Translations under genes and position numbers: made by a program
Notes under the pieces: generated by a model
What the model was told of the DNA's origin: nothing
Seen by the model: the letters and a program-made list of their open reading frames with translations, nothing else
The model's database searches: none
In this document: one piece after another, positions 26,143-34,566 of the stretch
Layout of the letters: each line of letters begins with the position of its first letter
How positions within the stretch are numbered: the stretch's first letter is position 1
Origin: Clostridia bacterium
Lineage (GTDB): Bacteria > Bacillota > Clostridia > Acetivibrionales > DSM-2933
Length of the DNA: 61,430 bases
Direction: 5' to 3'
Assembly (NCBI GenBank): GCA_026416815.1
Contig: JAOAEJ010000029.1
Coordinates: 1 to 61,430 of the forward strand

Positions 26143-27258
26143 CTAAACCAAATTTTCAGGATTCAAGCACTTAAGTTCATCGGGTATAAACAAGCCATCC
26201 TTGCGTATGAGGGTATCGTCAAACCAGAGTTCCCCGCCTCCGTACTCAGGTCTCTGTATGAAAACAAGATCCCAGTGGATAGCGGATTTATTGCCGTTGC
26301 TGCATTCGTCATAGCAGCTTCCTGGCGTAAAGTGTATGCTGCCTTTTATTTTTTCATCGAACAGAGTATCCTTCATAGGCTTTTCTATATAAGGGTTTAC
26401 CCCGATTGCAAACTCGCCTATATATCTTGCTCCCTCATCGGTATCGAAAATTTTATTTATTCTCTCGCTATCATTAGCTGTAGACTTAATGATCTTGCCA
26501 TCCTTAAACTCAAGGCGTATGTTTTCAAAAGTAACACCCTGATATACGGCAGGACAATTATAGGTTATTACACCATTAACCGAGTCCTTTACCGGAGCGG
26601 TAAAAACTTCTCCATCGGGTATATTCATTTTTCCATCACATTTAATGGCGGGAAGCCCTTTTATAGAGAAGGAAAGATCGGTATCTTTTCCCGTTATCCT
26701 TACCCTGTCGGCTTTTTCCATAGCCTTTACAAGACTGTCCATAGCCTTTGACATTTTTGAATAATCAAGATTGCAAATCTTAAAATAAAAGTCTTCAAAA
26801 AAATCGGTAGGTGTACCAGCAAGCTGTGCCATTGAGTGGTTAGGATACCTTAGAACACACCACTTTGTTTTCTTAACCCGTAAGTCTGTATGCAGCGGCT
26901 TCTGATAGTGTTCGGAATAAATCCTCATTTTCTCCGAGGGTACGCCGCCAAATTCACTTACATTATCCCCGGCTCTTATGCCTATATAGGCTTGCATTTC
27001 CTTCATTCTAGCTATTTCAAAGGAGGCCATTTCTTTTATCTGCTCTACCGTGCATTCGGTTAAAAGAACACGAAGGAGCTCGTGGTTTTTTATGGATAAA
27101 AACGGTATACCCCCCGCTTCATATGCAGCCTTAACTAATGCTTTGGTAAGGGGAAGCTCATTTCCGAAATTGTCTATAAGTATCTTTTCTCCGGGTTTAA
27201 GCTCAACGGAATAATTTATGAGGTTTTTTGCAAGCTGTTCTATGCGAGGGTCTTTCAT
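26143..27258 (-). CDS. M29-family metallo-aminopeptidase
   Basis: A 371-residue aminopeptidase of family M29 (AmpS/PepS, thermophilic aminopeptidase type). Family marks are MKDPRIEQLAKNLINYSVEL at the start, SEFGGVPSEKM, DTDLSFSIKG, GEVFTAPVKDSVNG with the first metal Glu, and, near the end, HFTPGSCYDE and SAIHWDLVFI (metal His-x-Asp). It removes N-terminal residues from peptides using two metal ions in the cytoplasm. Its start overlaps the stop of pepF by four bases (ATGA), so the two are one translationally coupled peptide-breakdown operon. Confidence 0.9.
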   Translation of the reverse strand: MKDPRIEQLAKNLINYSVELKPGEKILIDNFGNELPLTKALVKAAYEAGGIPFLSIKNHELLRVLLTECTVEQIKEMASFEIARMKEMQAYIGIRAGDNVSEFGGVPSEKMRIYSEHYQKPLHTDLRVKKTKWCVLRYPNHSMAQLAGTPTDFFEDFYFKICNLDYSKMSKAMDSLVKAMEKADRVRITGKDTDLSFSIKGLPAIKCDGKMNIPDGEVFTAPVKDSVNGVITYNCPAVYQGVTFENIRLEFKDGKIIKSTANDSERINKIFDTDEGARYIGEFAIGVNPYIEKPMKDTLFDEKIKGSIHFTPGSCYDECSNGNKSAIHWDLVFIQRPEYGGGELWFDDTLIRKDGLFIPDELKCLNPENLV

Positions 27259-29069
27259 AGAAGAAGTTCCTCCAGTTCGTTTAACGTTTTCTCAAATACA
27301 TTCAATGCATCCTGTACCGGCTTTGGCGTGGACAAATCTACCCCTGCTGTTTTTAAAAGCTCCAGCGGGTAATCGGAACCTCCACTGCTTAAGAAATTTA
27401 TATAGCGTTCTACAGCCGGTTTGCCTTCGTCGAGAATTTGCTGAGTTATGGATGTAGCCGATGAGAAACCGGTTGCATATTTATAAACATAGAAGCTGGT
27501 ATAGAAATGGGGAATTCTTGCCCATTCTACGTTTATATCCTCATCTACTACTACCTCGCTGCCATAGTACTTAAGGTTAAGATCTCTATATACAGCAGAG
27601 AGCGCCTCGGATGTAAGGGCTTCACCCTTTTCCAGCTTTGCATGAATAATTTTTTCAAACTCAGCGAACATAACCTGTCTGAAGACAGTGCCGCGGAATT
27701 CTTCAAGGTAGTGATTTAAGAGGTATGCTTTTTCTTCTTTATTCTGTGTATTGTTTAGCATGTATCTCATCAATAGTGATTCGTTTACCGTAGAGGCGAC
27801 TTCTGCCACGAAAATCTTATATTCCGAATATATATAGGGCTGGTCCTTGTTTGTATAGAAGGAATGCAGCGCATGACCCATTTCGTGAGCCAATGTAAAC
27901 ACATCATTTATTGTACCCTGGTAATTCAAAAGCACATAAGGATGGGTTTTATACGCTCCCCATGAGTAAGCTCCGCTTGTTTTTCCTTCATTTTCATATA
28001 CATCTATCCAACCTGAATCAAAACCCTTCTTAAGATAGCCGAGGTATTCGCTTCCTAGAGGCTGCAGCCCTTTTTCTATAAGACTCAAAGACTCTTCGTA
28101 AGGAATATTTTTATGTGATTCTTCCACTATAGGTACGTAAAGGTCATACATATGGAGATTATCAAGCTTTAATGCTTTTTTGCGAAGCTTAAGATACCTA
28201 TGTAGAAGATGGAGGTTTTTATTGACAGTATCTATAAGGTTGTCATATACGTCGGTAGTAATATTATCCGAATCAAGAGAAGCCTCAAGGCTTGAGTCGT
28301 ATTTTCTTATAGAACTGTAGAACCTGTTCTTTTTTACATTTCCTATAAGCGAAGCTGCCAGCATATTATTATGCTTCTTGTATGAACTATAGAGGGCGTG
28401 GAAGGCGTCCTCACGAACTCTGCGGTCTTTGCTTTCGAGGAACTTAATATATCTTCCCTTTGTTACTTCTATTTCTTCCCCGTTTTCATCCTTGATGGAA
28501 GGGAACCTAATATCGGCATTGTTAAACATGGTAAATATATCCGAGGGAGCGTGGGCTATTTCTGCGGATAGGGCAAGTATTTCTTCCTCCCTCTGGGATA
28601 GAGTATGTTCCTTTTGACGTAGGATTTCATTTATAAATTGCCTGTACAGCTTTAAGTCCTCTTTGCTGTTGATGAAACCATTCAGCTTATCCTCAGGAAT
28701 TGAAATGATTTCTGGCACTAAAAAGGATACTGTGGCATAAACCTCTACGCTCAGTGCTTTTGCCCTATCGGCAAGAGCCTGGAAGGTGGAATTGGCATTA
28801 TTCTCGTCCCTTCTCATCCGTGCATAAACAAAGATTTTATCATTTAGGGAAAGTAAATCATCGGTCAATTTTAAACATGCAAGAAGACTATCGGCGCTTT
28901 CACCCAACTTGCCTTTGTAATTGGATACTTCACGGGTAAGAAGCTTTACCTGATTAAAGTCTTCTTCCCATTTCTCATTGTCAGCATAGATGTCCTCAAG
29001 CTTCCATTTGTACTTGTTGTCTATTTCTTCTCTTTTGGGGAGGGTGTTGCCCTTTTGTTCGCTCATCAT
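27255..29069 (-). CDS. pepF: Oligoendopeptidase F
   Basis: A 604-residue M3-family zinc endopeptidase. The zinc motif is FTLAHEMGHALHSFY at about residues 387-401, with the third ligand in EYKIFVAEVASTVNES. The N-terminal NKYKWKLEDIYADNEKWEED is typical of PepF. It cuts peptides of about 7-17 residues in the cytoplasm. ATG at 29069, with AGGAGG five bases upstream, is preferred; the next codon is also ATG. Operon with the M29 aminopeptidase. Confidence 0.93.
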   Translation of the reverse strand: MMSEQKGNTLPKREEIDNKYKWKLEDIYADNEKWEEDFNQVKLLTREVSNYKGKLGESADSLLACLKLTDDLLSLNDKIFVYARMRRDENNANSTFQALADRAKALSVEVYATVSFLVPEIISIPEDKLNGFINSKEDLKLYRQFINEILRQKEHTLSQREEEILALSAEIAHAPSDIFTMFNNADIRFPSIKDENGEEIEVTKGRYIKFLESKDRRVREDAFHALYSSYKKHNNMLAASLIGNVKKNRFYSSIRKYDSSLEASLDSDNITTDVYDNLIDTVNKNLHLLHRYLKLRKKALKLDNLHMYDLYVPIVEESHKNIPYEESLSLIEKGLQPLGSEYLGYLKKGFDSGWIDVYENEGKTSGAYSWGAYKTHPYVLLNYQGTINDVFTLAHEMGHALHSFYTNKDQPYIYSEYKIFVAEVASTVNESLLMRYMLNNTQNKEEKAYLLNHYLEEFRGTVFRQVMFAEFEKIIHAKLEKGEALTSEALSAVYRDLNLKYYGSEVVVDEDINVEWARIPHFYTSFYVYKYATGFSSATSITQQILDEGKPAVERYINFLSSGGSDYPLELLKTAGVDLSTPKPVQDALNVFEKTLNELEELLL

Positions 29070-29148
29070 TAATACCTCCTGTTACCATTAGTTGGGTATT
29101 GCTATTGTAAAACTATATATTATAATTTACTACTATTTATTTTTTATG

Positions 29149-29505
29149 TTATAACTCGGTATACTTATTATGCTTGCCCTTACACTTTTCTACGGGATAT
29201 TTTTCTTCATTCTTTTTGACTTTTTCCGTTATAGCCTTATTCAAATCAATACCGAGGTCATGGGTCAAAAGTAAAAGATATGAAGCTATATCGGCTATTT
29301 CTTCTTTTACACTTTCAAATTCCAGCGCTTGAAGCAAGTCCTGTATTTCTCGATCATTTTTCCATTGGAAATGCTCCATAAGCTCAGCACTCTCAATTGA
29401 TATAGACATAGAAAGGTTTTTCGGAGTATGAAACTGCTCCCAATTCCGTTCGTGTCTGAAGTTTATCAGCTTTTCCATAGCGCTGCTCAAATCTAATCCA
29501 TCCAT
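29149..29505 (-). CDS. MazG-like nucleotide pyrophosphohydrolase
   Basis: A 118-residue all-alpha NTP pyrophosphohydrolase. NLSMSISIESAELMEHFQWK carries the E-x2-E pair, and VKEEIADIASYLLLLTHDLG the E-x2-D pair, which bind Mg2+. Together with RHERNWEQFHTPKNL this matches the RS21-C6/dCTPase-type MazG group that cleaves (often modified) dNTPs to monophosphates. ATG at 29505 has an AGGAGG site. It lies upstream of pepF in the same direction, 79 bp away, and may be cotranscribed. Confidence 0.88.
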   Translation of the reverse strand: MDGLDLSSAMEKLINFRHERNWEQFHTPKNLSMSISIESAELMEHFQWKNDREIQDLLQALEFESVKEEIADIASYLLLLTHDLGIDLNKAITEKVKKNEEKYPVEKCKGKHNKYTEL

Positions 29506-30106
29506 GCTGTCGCATTCCTCCTGATAAAAATATGCTGACTTCTAAATTATATACTATAAGGATTAATGTTCCAATAATAATTATTACTACAAGCTCGGTT
29601 ATCTATATAATACCCCTATAACTTCCGCTGATACCTTTACATTCTTATAGAAAAGACGAGCACTGTACTAATATGAAAAAAACTAGCATAGAATATATTA
29701 AGGGCTTGACTAAAGCAGGGAACTCTCTCCGGCACTTTATTTTCATCTCTAATGTCCTTTATCATACAAATTATTTTTATAATATGCTCTTTATAGTATC
29801 AATGGAGTACATCTTTAACATATTAAGTATTAAAAGATTTCTAGGGACAACAGCCTTTTAAATTGAGTATCCAAACCTGATAGGAGGGGTCGCAAATGGC
29901 TATGAAATTAAGAGACTCTCTGGTGAAGTTATACGGGTGCCTTATAAAAGTCGGAAGATGGTATTTAAAAAAGGTTGAAGAAAAGTGAGGAAGAAGCCTC
30001 TTTGCAGAGGCGTAGAAGAGTGGCGGGGATGAAGATTTAGTATGGAAAGGTGCAAGAGCTAATTTTACAGTGGATGTATTTACCAAAATAAAAATAAAAA
30101 ATACTC
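29506..30106. other. Gene-poor region before tRNA-Arg
   Basis: About 600 bp, AT-rich, between the MazG-like gene and tRNA-Arg. The only reading frame with a decent ribosome site is the 30-residue one listed next. A plus-strand ORF at 29673-29861 has no site and I do not accept it. Confidence 0.4.
29896..29988 (+). CDS. Very small basic protein or frameshifted remnant
   Basis: ATG at 29896 follows GGAGGGGTC and encodes 30 residues, MAMKLRDSLVKLYGCLIKVG then RWYLKKVEEK. Directly after the TGA another frame continues with SEEEASLQRRRRVAGMKI to a TAG, in similar style. So this may be a small gene broken by a one-or-two-base shift, or simply a 30-residue protein. No family recognised. Confidence 0.35.
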   Translation: MAMKLRDSLVKLYGCLIKVGRWYLKKVEEK

Positions 30107-30135
30107 TTGCAAAATAGAAGGATATTTAGTATACT
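30107..30135 (+). promoter_or_regulatory. Promoter of tRNA-Arg
   Basis: TTGCAA at 30107-30112 and TATACT at 30130-30135, with 17 bases between them, 20 bases before the tRNA. Confidence 0.65.
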
Positions 30136-30154
30136 ATAATTCGTCGTTTGACAT

Positions 30155-30231
30155 GTGCCCATAGCTCAGCAGGATAGAGCGTCGGTTTCCTAAACCGCAG
30201 GCCGGAGGTTCGAATCCTCTTGGGCACGCCA
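30155..30231 (+). tRNA. tRNA-Arg (anticodon CCT)
   Basis: 77 bases including an encoded CCA. GTGCCCA at the 5' end pairs with TGGGCAC at 30221-30227. The anticodon loop is TTCCTAA, giving CCT, which reads AGG. The T-loop GTTCGAATC is normal. A strong terminator follows. Confidence 0.95.
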
Positions 30232-30234
30232 TTG

Positions 30235-30281
30235 AAAGCCAGTAATCGCAAGAGTTGCGATTATTGGCTTTATTTGCTTTT
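30235..30281 (+). terminator. Terminator of tRNA-Arg
   Basis: AAAGCCAGTAATCGCAA at 30235-30251 pairs with TTGCGATTATTGGCTTT at 30255-30271 (one G-U), followed by ATTTGCTTTT. Confidence 0.85.
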
Positions 30282-30299
30282 GGTTGACATAATAAAAAT

Positions 30300-30415
30300 T
30301 GATGACAATTTGTTGACAGAATCACATCAGGTGCATGTATAATTCTTATCGTATATGCTAAACCATAACCATTTCTTGCACATTTTTCATTGCATACAGG
30401 ACACTTATACTACAT
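30300..30415 (-). pseudogene. Degenerate zinc-ribbon ORF next to tRNA-Arg
   Basis: Read on the minus strand, AGGTGATTTAATAATG is followed at once by TAG and then an open frame YKCPVCNEKCARNGYGLAY. The CxxC-x3-C pattern and the ribosome site suggest the start of a zinc-binding protein (transposase or regulator type) killed by a stop in codon 2; the frame then runs into the antisense of the tRNA. The repeated TTGACA-like triplets at 30283-30322 recall DNA at integrated-element ends, but no second att copy was found. Confidence 0.3.
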
Positions 30416-30494
30416 TATTAAATCACCTTTTCAAAATAATAAACTTAGCCCAAGTATATAATTACAGTAAATAAAATAAGGCATAATAAATCTA

Positions 30495-30612
30495 TATAAA
30501 TTGCGATAATGATATTACAAGGAGAATTTGATTATCGCAATATAACTTAAGGTAACAAATTGCAAAAAGATCTAGCGAGAACTTCGTTGTAGATTCTTTT
30601 TTGCAATTTATA
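30495..30612 (+). repeat. 118-bp element with terminal inverted repeats, copy 1
   Basis: Bounded by TATAAATTGC (30495-30504) and GCAATTTATA (30603-30612). Inside are two hairpins: ATTGCGATAAT/ATTATCGCAAT, and AAATTGCAAAAAG paired with CTTTTTTGCAATTT around the loop GAGAACTTCG. A second copy about 90% identical lies at 53220-53339. Non-coding, MITE-like or a dispersed structured RNA. The right end abuts the ribosome site of the 61-residue gene at 30624. Confidence 0.8.
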
Positions 30613-30623
30613 CAGGTGATAAA

Positions 30624-30809
30624 ATGATAACAATAGGGCAACTTAAGCAGGAAGTAAAGGAAATATCCAAAGAAATACACGAAATACAACGGATAATCGA
30701 GGAAACTACAGACAACAGCATTAGGTCAGCGCTGGTGAAGAAACTTGAGGAGCTGCGCTGGCAAATGTTGCTTTACCTTGAGATGATAGAGAATATGAAG
30801 GAGCAATAG
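30624..30809 (+). CDS. Small coiled-coil protein (61 aa)
   Basis: MITIGQLKQEVKEISKEIHE and the following residues form an almost continuous heptad-like amphipathic helix, ending LRWQMLLYLEMIENMKEQ. AGGTGATAAA precedes the ATG. It lacks the SQxLDxLI core of Spo0E-type phosphatases, which it resembles in size. The leader is the dispersed repeat just upstream, so its promoter or ribosome site may derive from the element. Function unknown. Confidence 0.55.
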   Translation: MITIGQLKQEVKEISKEIHEIQRIIEETTDNSIRSALVKKLEELRWQMLLYLEMIENMKEQ

Positions 30810-30994
30810 TTTATTATAAAGCTATTATTAATGATTTAATTATTGCAGCTATAATTTCTGCTATATAGATTTTTTTAGCGTATGGAATTATAATAAAAAG
30901 TATTTATACAGGCATTATAGACTTTATAGAGAATTATATCTACTACGCTAGTAGAATAAATGGAGTAAACTAGACGAATGTATGGGGTGAGAGA

Positions 30995-31180
30995 ATGGGT
31001 CTGGATAATATATACAAGACAATTCTTATATTTTTGTGTGTTTTTACGGTATCGTTTACTATATTTAGGGGGATACCTTCAAGTTATTTACCAGCTGCAG
31101 CAGTTTGCTTTTTAGCAGCAGTCATTGTGTCATGTACTTCTGTAATAATAGATACCATTAAAAAAGTACATAAGAAATAA
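30995..31180 (+). CDS. Small membrane protein (61 aa)
   Basis: ATG follows GGGGTGAGA. Two hydrophobic segments, IYKTILIFLCVFTVSFTIF and LPAAAVCFLAAVIVSCTSVI, make a two-pass membrane protein with a basic tail KKVHKK. No family recognised. It sits alone between two other very small genes. Confidence 0.55.
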   Translation: MGLDNIYKTILIFLCVFTVSFTIFRGIPSSYLPAAAVCFLAAVIVSCTSVIIDTIKKVHKK

Positions 31181-31256
31181 TAACGTTCCTTAAACCTTGG
31201 ATAAATGTGGGAAATAATATACTATTATATTAACATTTATTAAAGGGAGTAATGTT

Positions 31257-31394
31257 ATGCTTTTATTAAAGGTTTGGCCAGTTCAGGCTCAGATTCAAAA
31301 GGAACAGCCAAATGATAATAGACAGCCAAAGATTAAAAATAAGGTTGAGAAGAGTTTTGAACAATGCTTACAAGAAGCATTAGAGAAAAAATAA
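31257..31394 (+). CDS. Small hydrophilic protein (45 aa)
   Basis: ATG at 31257 follows AAAGGGAGTAATGTT. The product begins MLLLKVWPVQAQIQKEQPND and ends SFEQCLQEALEKK. A good intrinsic terminator starts 11 bases after the stop, which supports a real transcription unit. No family recognised. Confidence 0.55.
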   Translation: MLLLKVWPVQAQIQKEQPNDNRQPKIKNKVEKSFEQCLQEALEKK

Positions 31395-31404
31395 GATCAT
31401 GCCA

Positions 31405-31440
31405 AATATCCCCGGTTTAATAGTCGGGGGTATTTTTATT
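31405..31440 (+). terminator. Terminator of the 45-residue gene
   Basis: AATATCCCCG at 31405-31414 pairs with CGGGGGTATT at 31425-31434 (one G-U), followed by TTTATT. Confidence 0.85.
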
Positions 31441-31686
31441 CTAAAAGTATATTTCCATTTGAAAAGATGAGTTTAAATGGTATAATTGTAGAGGAAAATC
31501 TGCTTATTATCATATAATTTTGCTTTTACCTACATTATTCTCCTTTTTTTTGTCTATAGCAGAGGAATATGGATAAAGTGTAGAGTTATATATAATATTT
31601 GATAGAAGTTCTATATTCTAGTAAATTCCTAAATAATATTTTGATAGCCTTAACCTTAACAACTTTCCGGGGGGGGATAGAAGTCC

Positions 31687-33732
31687 ATGAAATTAAAATC
31701 CAAACTACTGTTACTTCTTGTAGGAGTAATAATACTGCCACTCGTAATCGGAATAGGATTTACCTACTATGATGTTAATAACAGCATAAGCAGTATTGAC
31801 ATGGATCGGGCTGAAGCAAATTTAGCCAGTGCAAAAGAATACATAAATTTATTAGTGAAAAACCATGCGTCTTCTCATTCAGGATGGACTTTATGGACTG
31901 AATACTATGATGCTATAGAATCCAAGGATATAGCATGGATTGAAGAAAACATTTTTCCTACGGTAGAAGAAGATACTGCTAATGAAGTTGTTGTAGTTCT
32001 GAATAGGGATGGAAGTATTCTGGCAGAAGCCAATGCGCCGAAGGATTGGAAAAGCGCCGACTTTAGTAACTTCAATATGTTTAAGAAACTGACAGCAGGA
32101 AGCCAAAGATATGTAGGCGGTATAGAAAAAACTTCTGATGGGTTATACTTAACAACTATAGTTAAGGTTGTTACAAGTGAGGATGACAAATTTGAAAGCT
32201 ATAATGGATATACATTATATGCTAGAAAATTTAAAAACGCTCACCAAAATGATGACGATAAAGAGATTGAGGGAATAATGGATGATGGCAAGTCTGTAAT
32301 GAACAATGTAGATATAGCCATCAAACTCGATGATAAACTTGAAGGGGAAAATATTTTTTATACAAATAAAAACCTTGAAATAGGAACGGTAGCTTCAAAG
32401 GATTTTAAAGGCAATGAGATAAAAGCATATTCCAATAGGGTCAACGATACCATGAAAATAAAGACTCAACAGGTATTTAATGATTTTAGCGGTAAACCTA
32501 TAGGAATTCTGCATGTAGAAACTACTACAAGATCCGGGGTTGCAGCTCTGAACAAACTAGCTAGAGATTCAAGTATACTAGCTATAGGATTGTTAGTATT
32601 CTTACTAATTTCAGTAACTCTACTTATAATAAATGTGGTACTAAAGCCATTGAATCTGATTTTGAAGGAAGTTCAGAAAATTGCTGATGGCGACTTAAGG
32701 GTGGATCAGCATGGTACAGTACTAATTAATAAGTATGCCAAGAAAAAAGATGAAATAGGTCAGTTTGCTAGAGCATTTGAATCTATGAGATCAAATTTAA
32801 GATTAATTATAGGAAGTGTTTCCGAGAGTGTTTCGCAGGTAACCGATACGTCTAATACCTTGTCGGAAATTGCGCTGCAGACAGGTGACACATCAGAACA
32901 GGTAGCAAGGGCCGTTGACGAAATGTCGGAAGGCGCTTCAAAGCAGTCGGAATATGCCGGAATGATCTTAAGGATGGTAGAACAAACACAGGAGCAGGTA
33001 CAGGCAGGAAGTATTGAAATCGAAAAGACTGTAAGTAATGCACTAGCCTCTACTAAAGTAGCTTATGAGGGTAAGGGAGCTATAAACCAAGCAATAGAAC
33101 ATGTAAAGGTTACAGCTAGAACGGTATCATCATCTACAGAATCTATACAAAAGCTTGGTACAAGGTCAGAAGAAATCGGAGGTATTATTACAGCAATAAG
33201 CGATATCTCCAATCAGACAAACCTACTTGCACTAAATGCTGCCATTGAGGCTGCAAGAGCTGGTGAACACGGCAAAGGCTTCTCTGTTGTTGCAGATGAA
33301 ATCCGCAAGCTTGCTGAACAAACAAGGCATGAAGCAAAGCAGATAACAGACCTTATTAAAGATATACAAAATGAGACTTACTCAACAGTAGAGAATATGC
33401 AGAATAATATGGGCGCTGTAGAGAATCAGGTTGATATGATTCAGAAGGGCGGAGAAGCCCTGTCGGTAATAGTAAACAATGTCGAGAGGACAGAAGATGA
33501 TTCCAAGAAGATACAGGATATTTTCGGCAGCTTAAAGCAGTTTACCGATGAGGTGCTTCATAATATAAAAGAAATATCCAATATAATAGTAGAATCGGCG
33601 GCATCCTCCGAGGAAGTTGCTGCTTCTGCACAGGAACAGGCTTCTACAGTAAATAACATAGCCGGTAGTGCTAAGGATTTGGCTCAGTTGGCGTCAAAGC
33701 TTAAGTCCGAGATGAATAAGTTTAAAATATAG
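31687..33732 (+). CDS. Methyl-accepting chemotaxis protein with CHASE4-type sensor
   Basis: A 681-residue chemoreceptor. TM1 is at about 5-27, then an extracellular region of about 270 residues beginning [20 protein letters not shown] with W-x-x-Y-Y-D, the CHASE4 signature. TM2 is at about 300-325, then HAMP, then the signalling domain with the hairpin tip [20 protein letters not shown] and [20 protein letters not shown]. It relays an external signal to CheA/CheW; the ligand is unknown. The start ATG 31687 follows a GGGGGGGG tract. It is monocistronic with its own terminator. Confidence 0.92.
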   Translation: MKLKSKLLLLLVGVIILPLVIGIGFTYYDVNNSISSIDMDRAEANLASAKEYINLLVKNHASSHSGWTLWTEYYDAIESKDIAWIEENIFPTVEEDTANEVVVVLNRDGSILAEANAPKDWKSADFSNFNMFKKLTAGSQRYVGGIEKTSDGLYLTTIVKVVTSEDDKFESYNGYTLYARKFKNAHQNDDDKEIEGIMDDGKSVMNNVDIAIKLDDKLEGENIFYTNKNLEIGTVASKDFKGNEIKAYSNRVNDTMKIKTQQVFNDFSGKPIGILHVETTTRSGVAALNKLARDSSILAIGLLVFLLISVTLLIINVVLKPLNLILKEVQKIADGDLRVDQHGTVLINKYAKKKDEIGQFARAFESMRSNLRLIIGSVSESVSQVTDTSNTLSEIALQTGDTSEQVARAVDEMSEGASKQSEYAGMILRMVEQTQEQVQAGSIEIEKTVSNALASTKVAYEGKGAINQAIEHVKVTARTVSSSTESIQKLGTRSEEIGGIITAISDISNQTNLLALNAAIEAARAGEHGKGFSVVADEIRKLAEQTRHEAKQITDLIKDIQNETYSTVENMQNNMGAVENQVDMIQKGGEALSVIVNNVERTEDDSKKIQDIFGSLKQFTDEVLHNIKEISNIIVESAASSEEVAASAQEQASTVNNIAGSAKDLAQLASKLKSEMNKFKI

Positions 33733-33744
33733 GCTGAGTATTAA

Positions 33745-33801
33745 CAATCAATCCAGTATTTTCTTTGAGAATTAATGAAATACTGGATTGATTGTTTTAT
33801 T
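33745..33801 (+). terminator. Terminator of the chemoreceptor gene
   Basis: CAATCAATCCAGTATTT at 33745-33761 pairs perfectly with AAATACTGGATTGATTG at 33778-33794, followed by TTTTATT. Confidence 0.9.
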
Positions 33802-33881
33802 ATATTGTAGTATAATATTTCGTGCGTGAAAGATATAATTATACTACGTTACTTAAACACTAAAAACCTGGAGGTTGTAGG

Positions 33882-34391
33882 GTGGAGCAAGATAAACCCT
33901 GTAAAGTTCAGAAACATATAAACGAGCATGAGTATTTTATGAATGAGGCCTTAAAGGAAGCTAAAAAGGCTTACAAAAAGGATGAAACTCCGATAGGCGC
34001 AGTGATTGTTAAGGACGGTAATATAATAGCGCGGGCACATAATGAGAAGGAACAAAAGATTGACGCAACTTTACACGCTGAAATGACAGCTATAAGGAAG
34101 GCTAGCAAAAAGCTTGCTACATGGAGACTGAATGAATGTGATATGTATGTTACTCTTGAGCCTTGTGCCATGTGTGCAGGGGCTTTGATACAGTCTAGGG
34201 TAGGGAGGCTTTTTATAGGGACAGCTGATCCAAAGGCAGGTGCTGTGGGGTCGGTAATAGACGTACTAAGTGTAGATAAGTTTAATCACAAAGTGGAAGT
34301 CACCTATGGTATACTTGAGGAAAAGTGCTCCTCAATCCTCAAGGATTTTTTCAAGGAGTTAAGGGCACGTAAAAAAGCAAAAAACAATTAA
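33882..34391 (+). CDS. tadA: tRNA-specific adenosine deaminase
   Basis: A 169-residue zinc deaminase. TLHAEMTAIRKASKK carries the zinc His and the catalytic Glu, and VTLEPCAMCAGALIQSRVG the two zinc Cys. TadA changes A34 to inosine in tRNA-Arg(ACG). The first 14 residues are longer than usual. Start is GTG at 33882, seven bases after GGAGG. The gene directly precedes tRNA-Ser(CGA), nine bases on, and may be cotranscribed with it. Confidence 0.92.
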   Translation: MEQDKPCKVQKHINEHEYFMNEALKEAKKAYKKDETPIGAVIVKDGNIIARAHNEKEQKIDATLHAEMTAIRKASKKLATWRLNECDMYVTLEPCAMCAGALIQSRVGRLFIGTADPKAGAVGSVIDVLSVDKFNHKVEVTYGILEEKCSSILKDFFKELRARKKAKNN

Positions 34392-34400
34392 TTTATATAC

Positions 34401-34491
34401 GGAGAGATGGTTGAGCTGGTCTAAGGCACTCGACTCGAAATCGAGAGGCGGGTAAAACCGTCCGAGGGTTCGAATCCCTCTCTCTCCGCCA
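34401..34491 (+). tRNA. tRNA-Ser (anticodon CGA)
   Basis: 91 bases with a long variable arm typical of tRNA-Ser. GGAGAGA pairs with TCTCTCC, and CCA is encoded at 34489-34491. The anticodon stem CTCGA/TCGAG encloses CTCGAAA, anticodon CGA, reading TCG. Confidence 0.95.
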
Positions 34492-34502
34492 AACACATAA
34501 AA

Positions 34503-34540
34503 AACAAGCGTCCAAACTTACTTGGACGCTTGTTTTTGTT
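34503..34540. terminator. Terminator after tRNA-Ser(CGA)
   Basis: AACAAGCGTCCAA at 34503-34515 pairs with TTGGACGCTTGTT at 34522-34534, followed by TTTGTT. It can also serve the convergent hydrogenase-like gene. Confidence 0.9.
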
Positions 34541-34566
34541 CTTTTTGAGTATATAAAGTAACTATT

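Noticed and set aside
29673..29861. 62-residue plus-strand ORF
   Set aside because: No ribosome site and no recognisable pattern; composition is that of AT-rich non-coding DNA.
30134..30325. Minus-strand ORF across the tRNA-Arg
   Set aside because: It is the antisense of a tRNA (the well-known PRGFEPPACGLGNRR artefact).
30495..30612. CRISPR repeat
   Set aside because: Only two copies 23 kb apart, no spacer array and no cas genes in the window.
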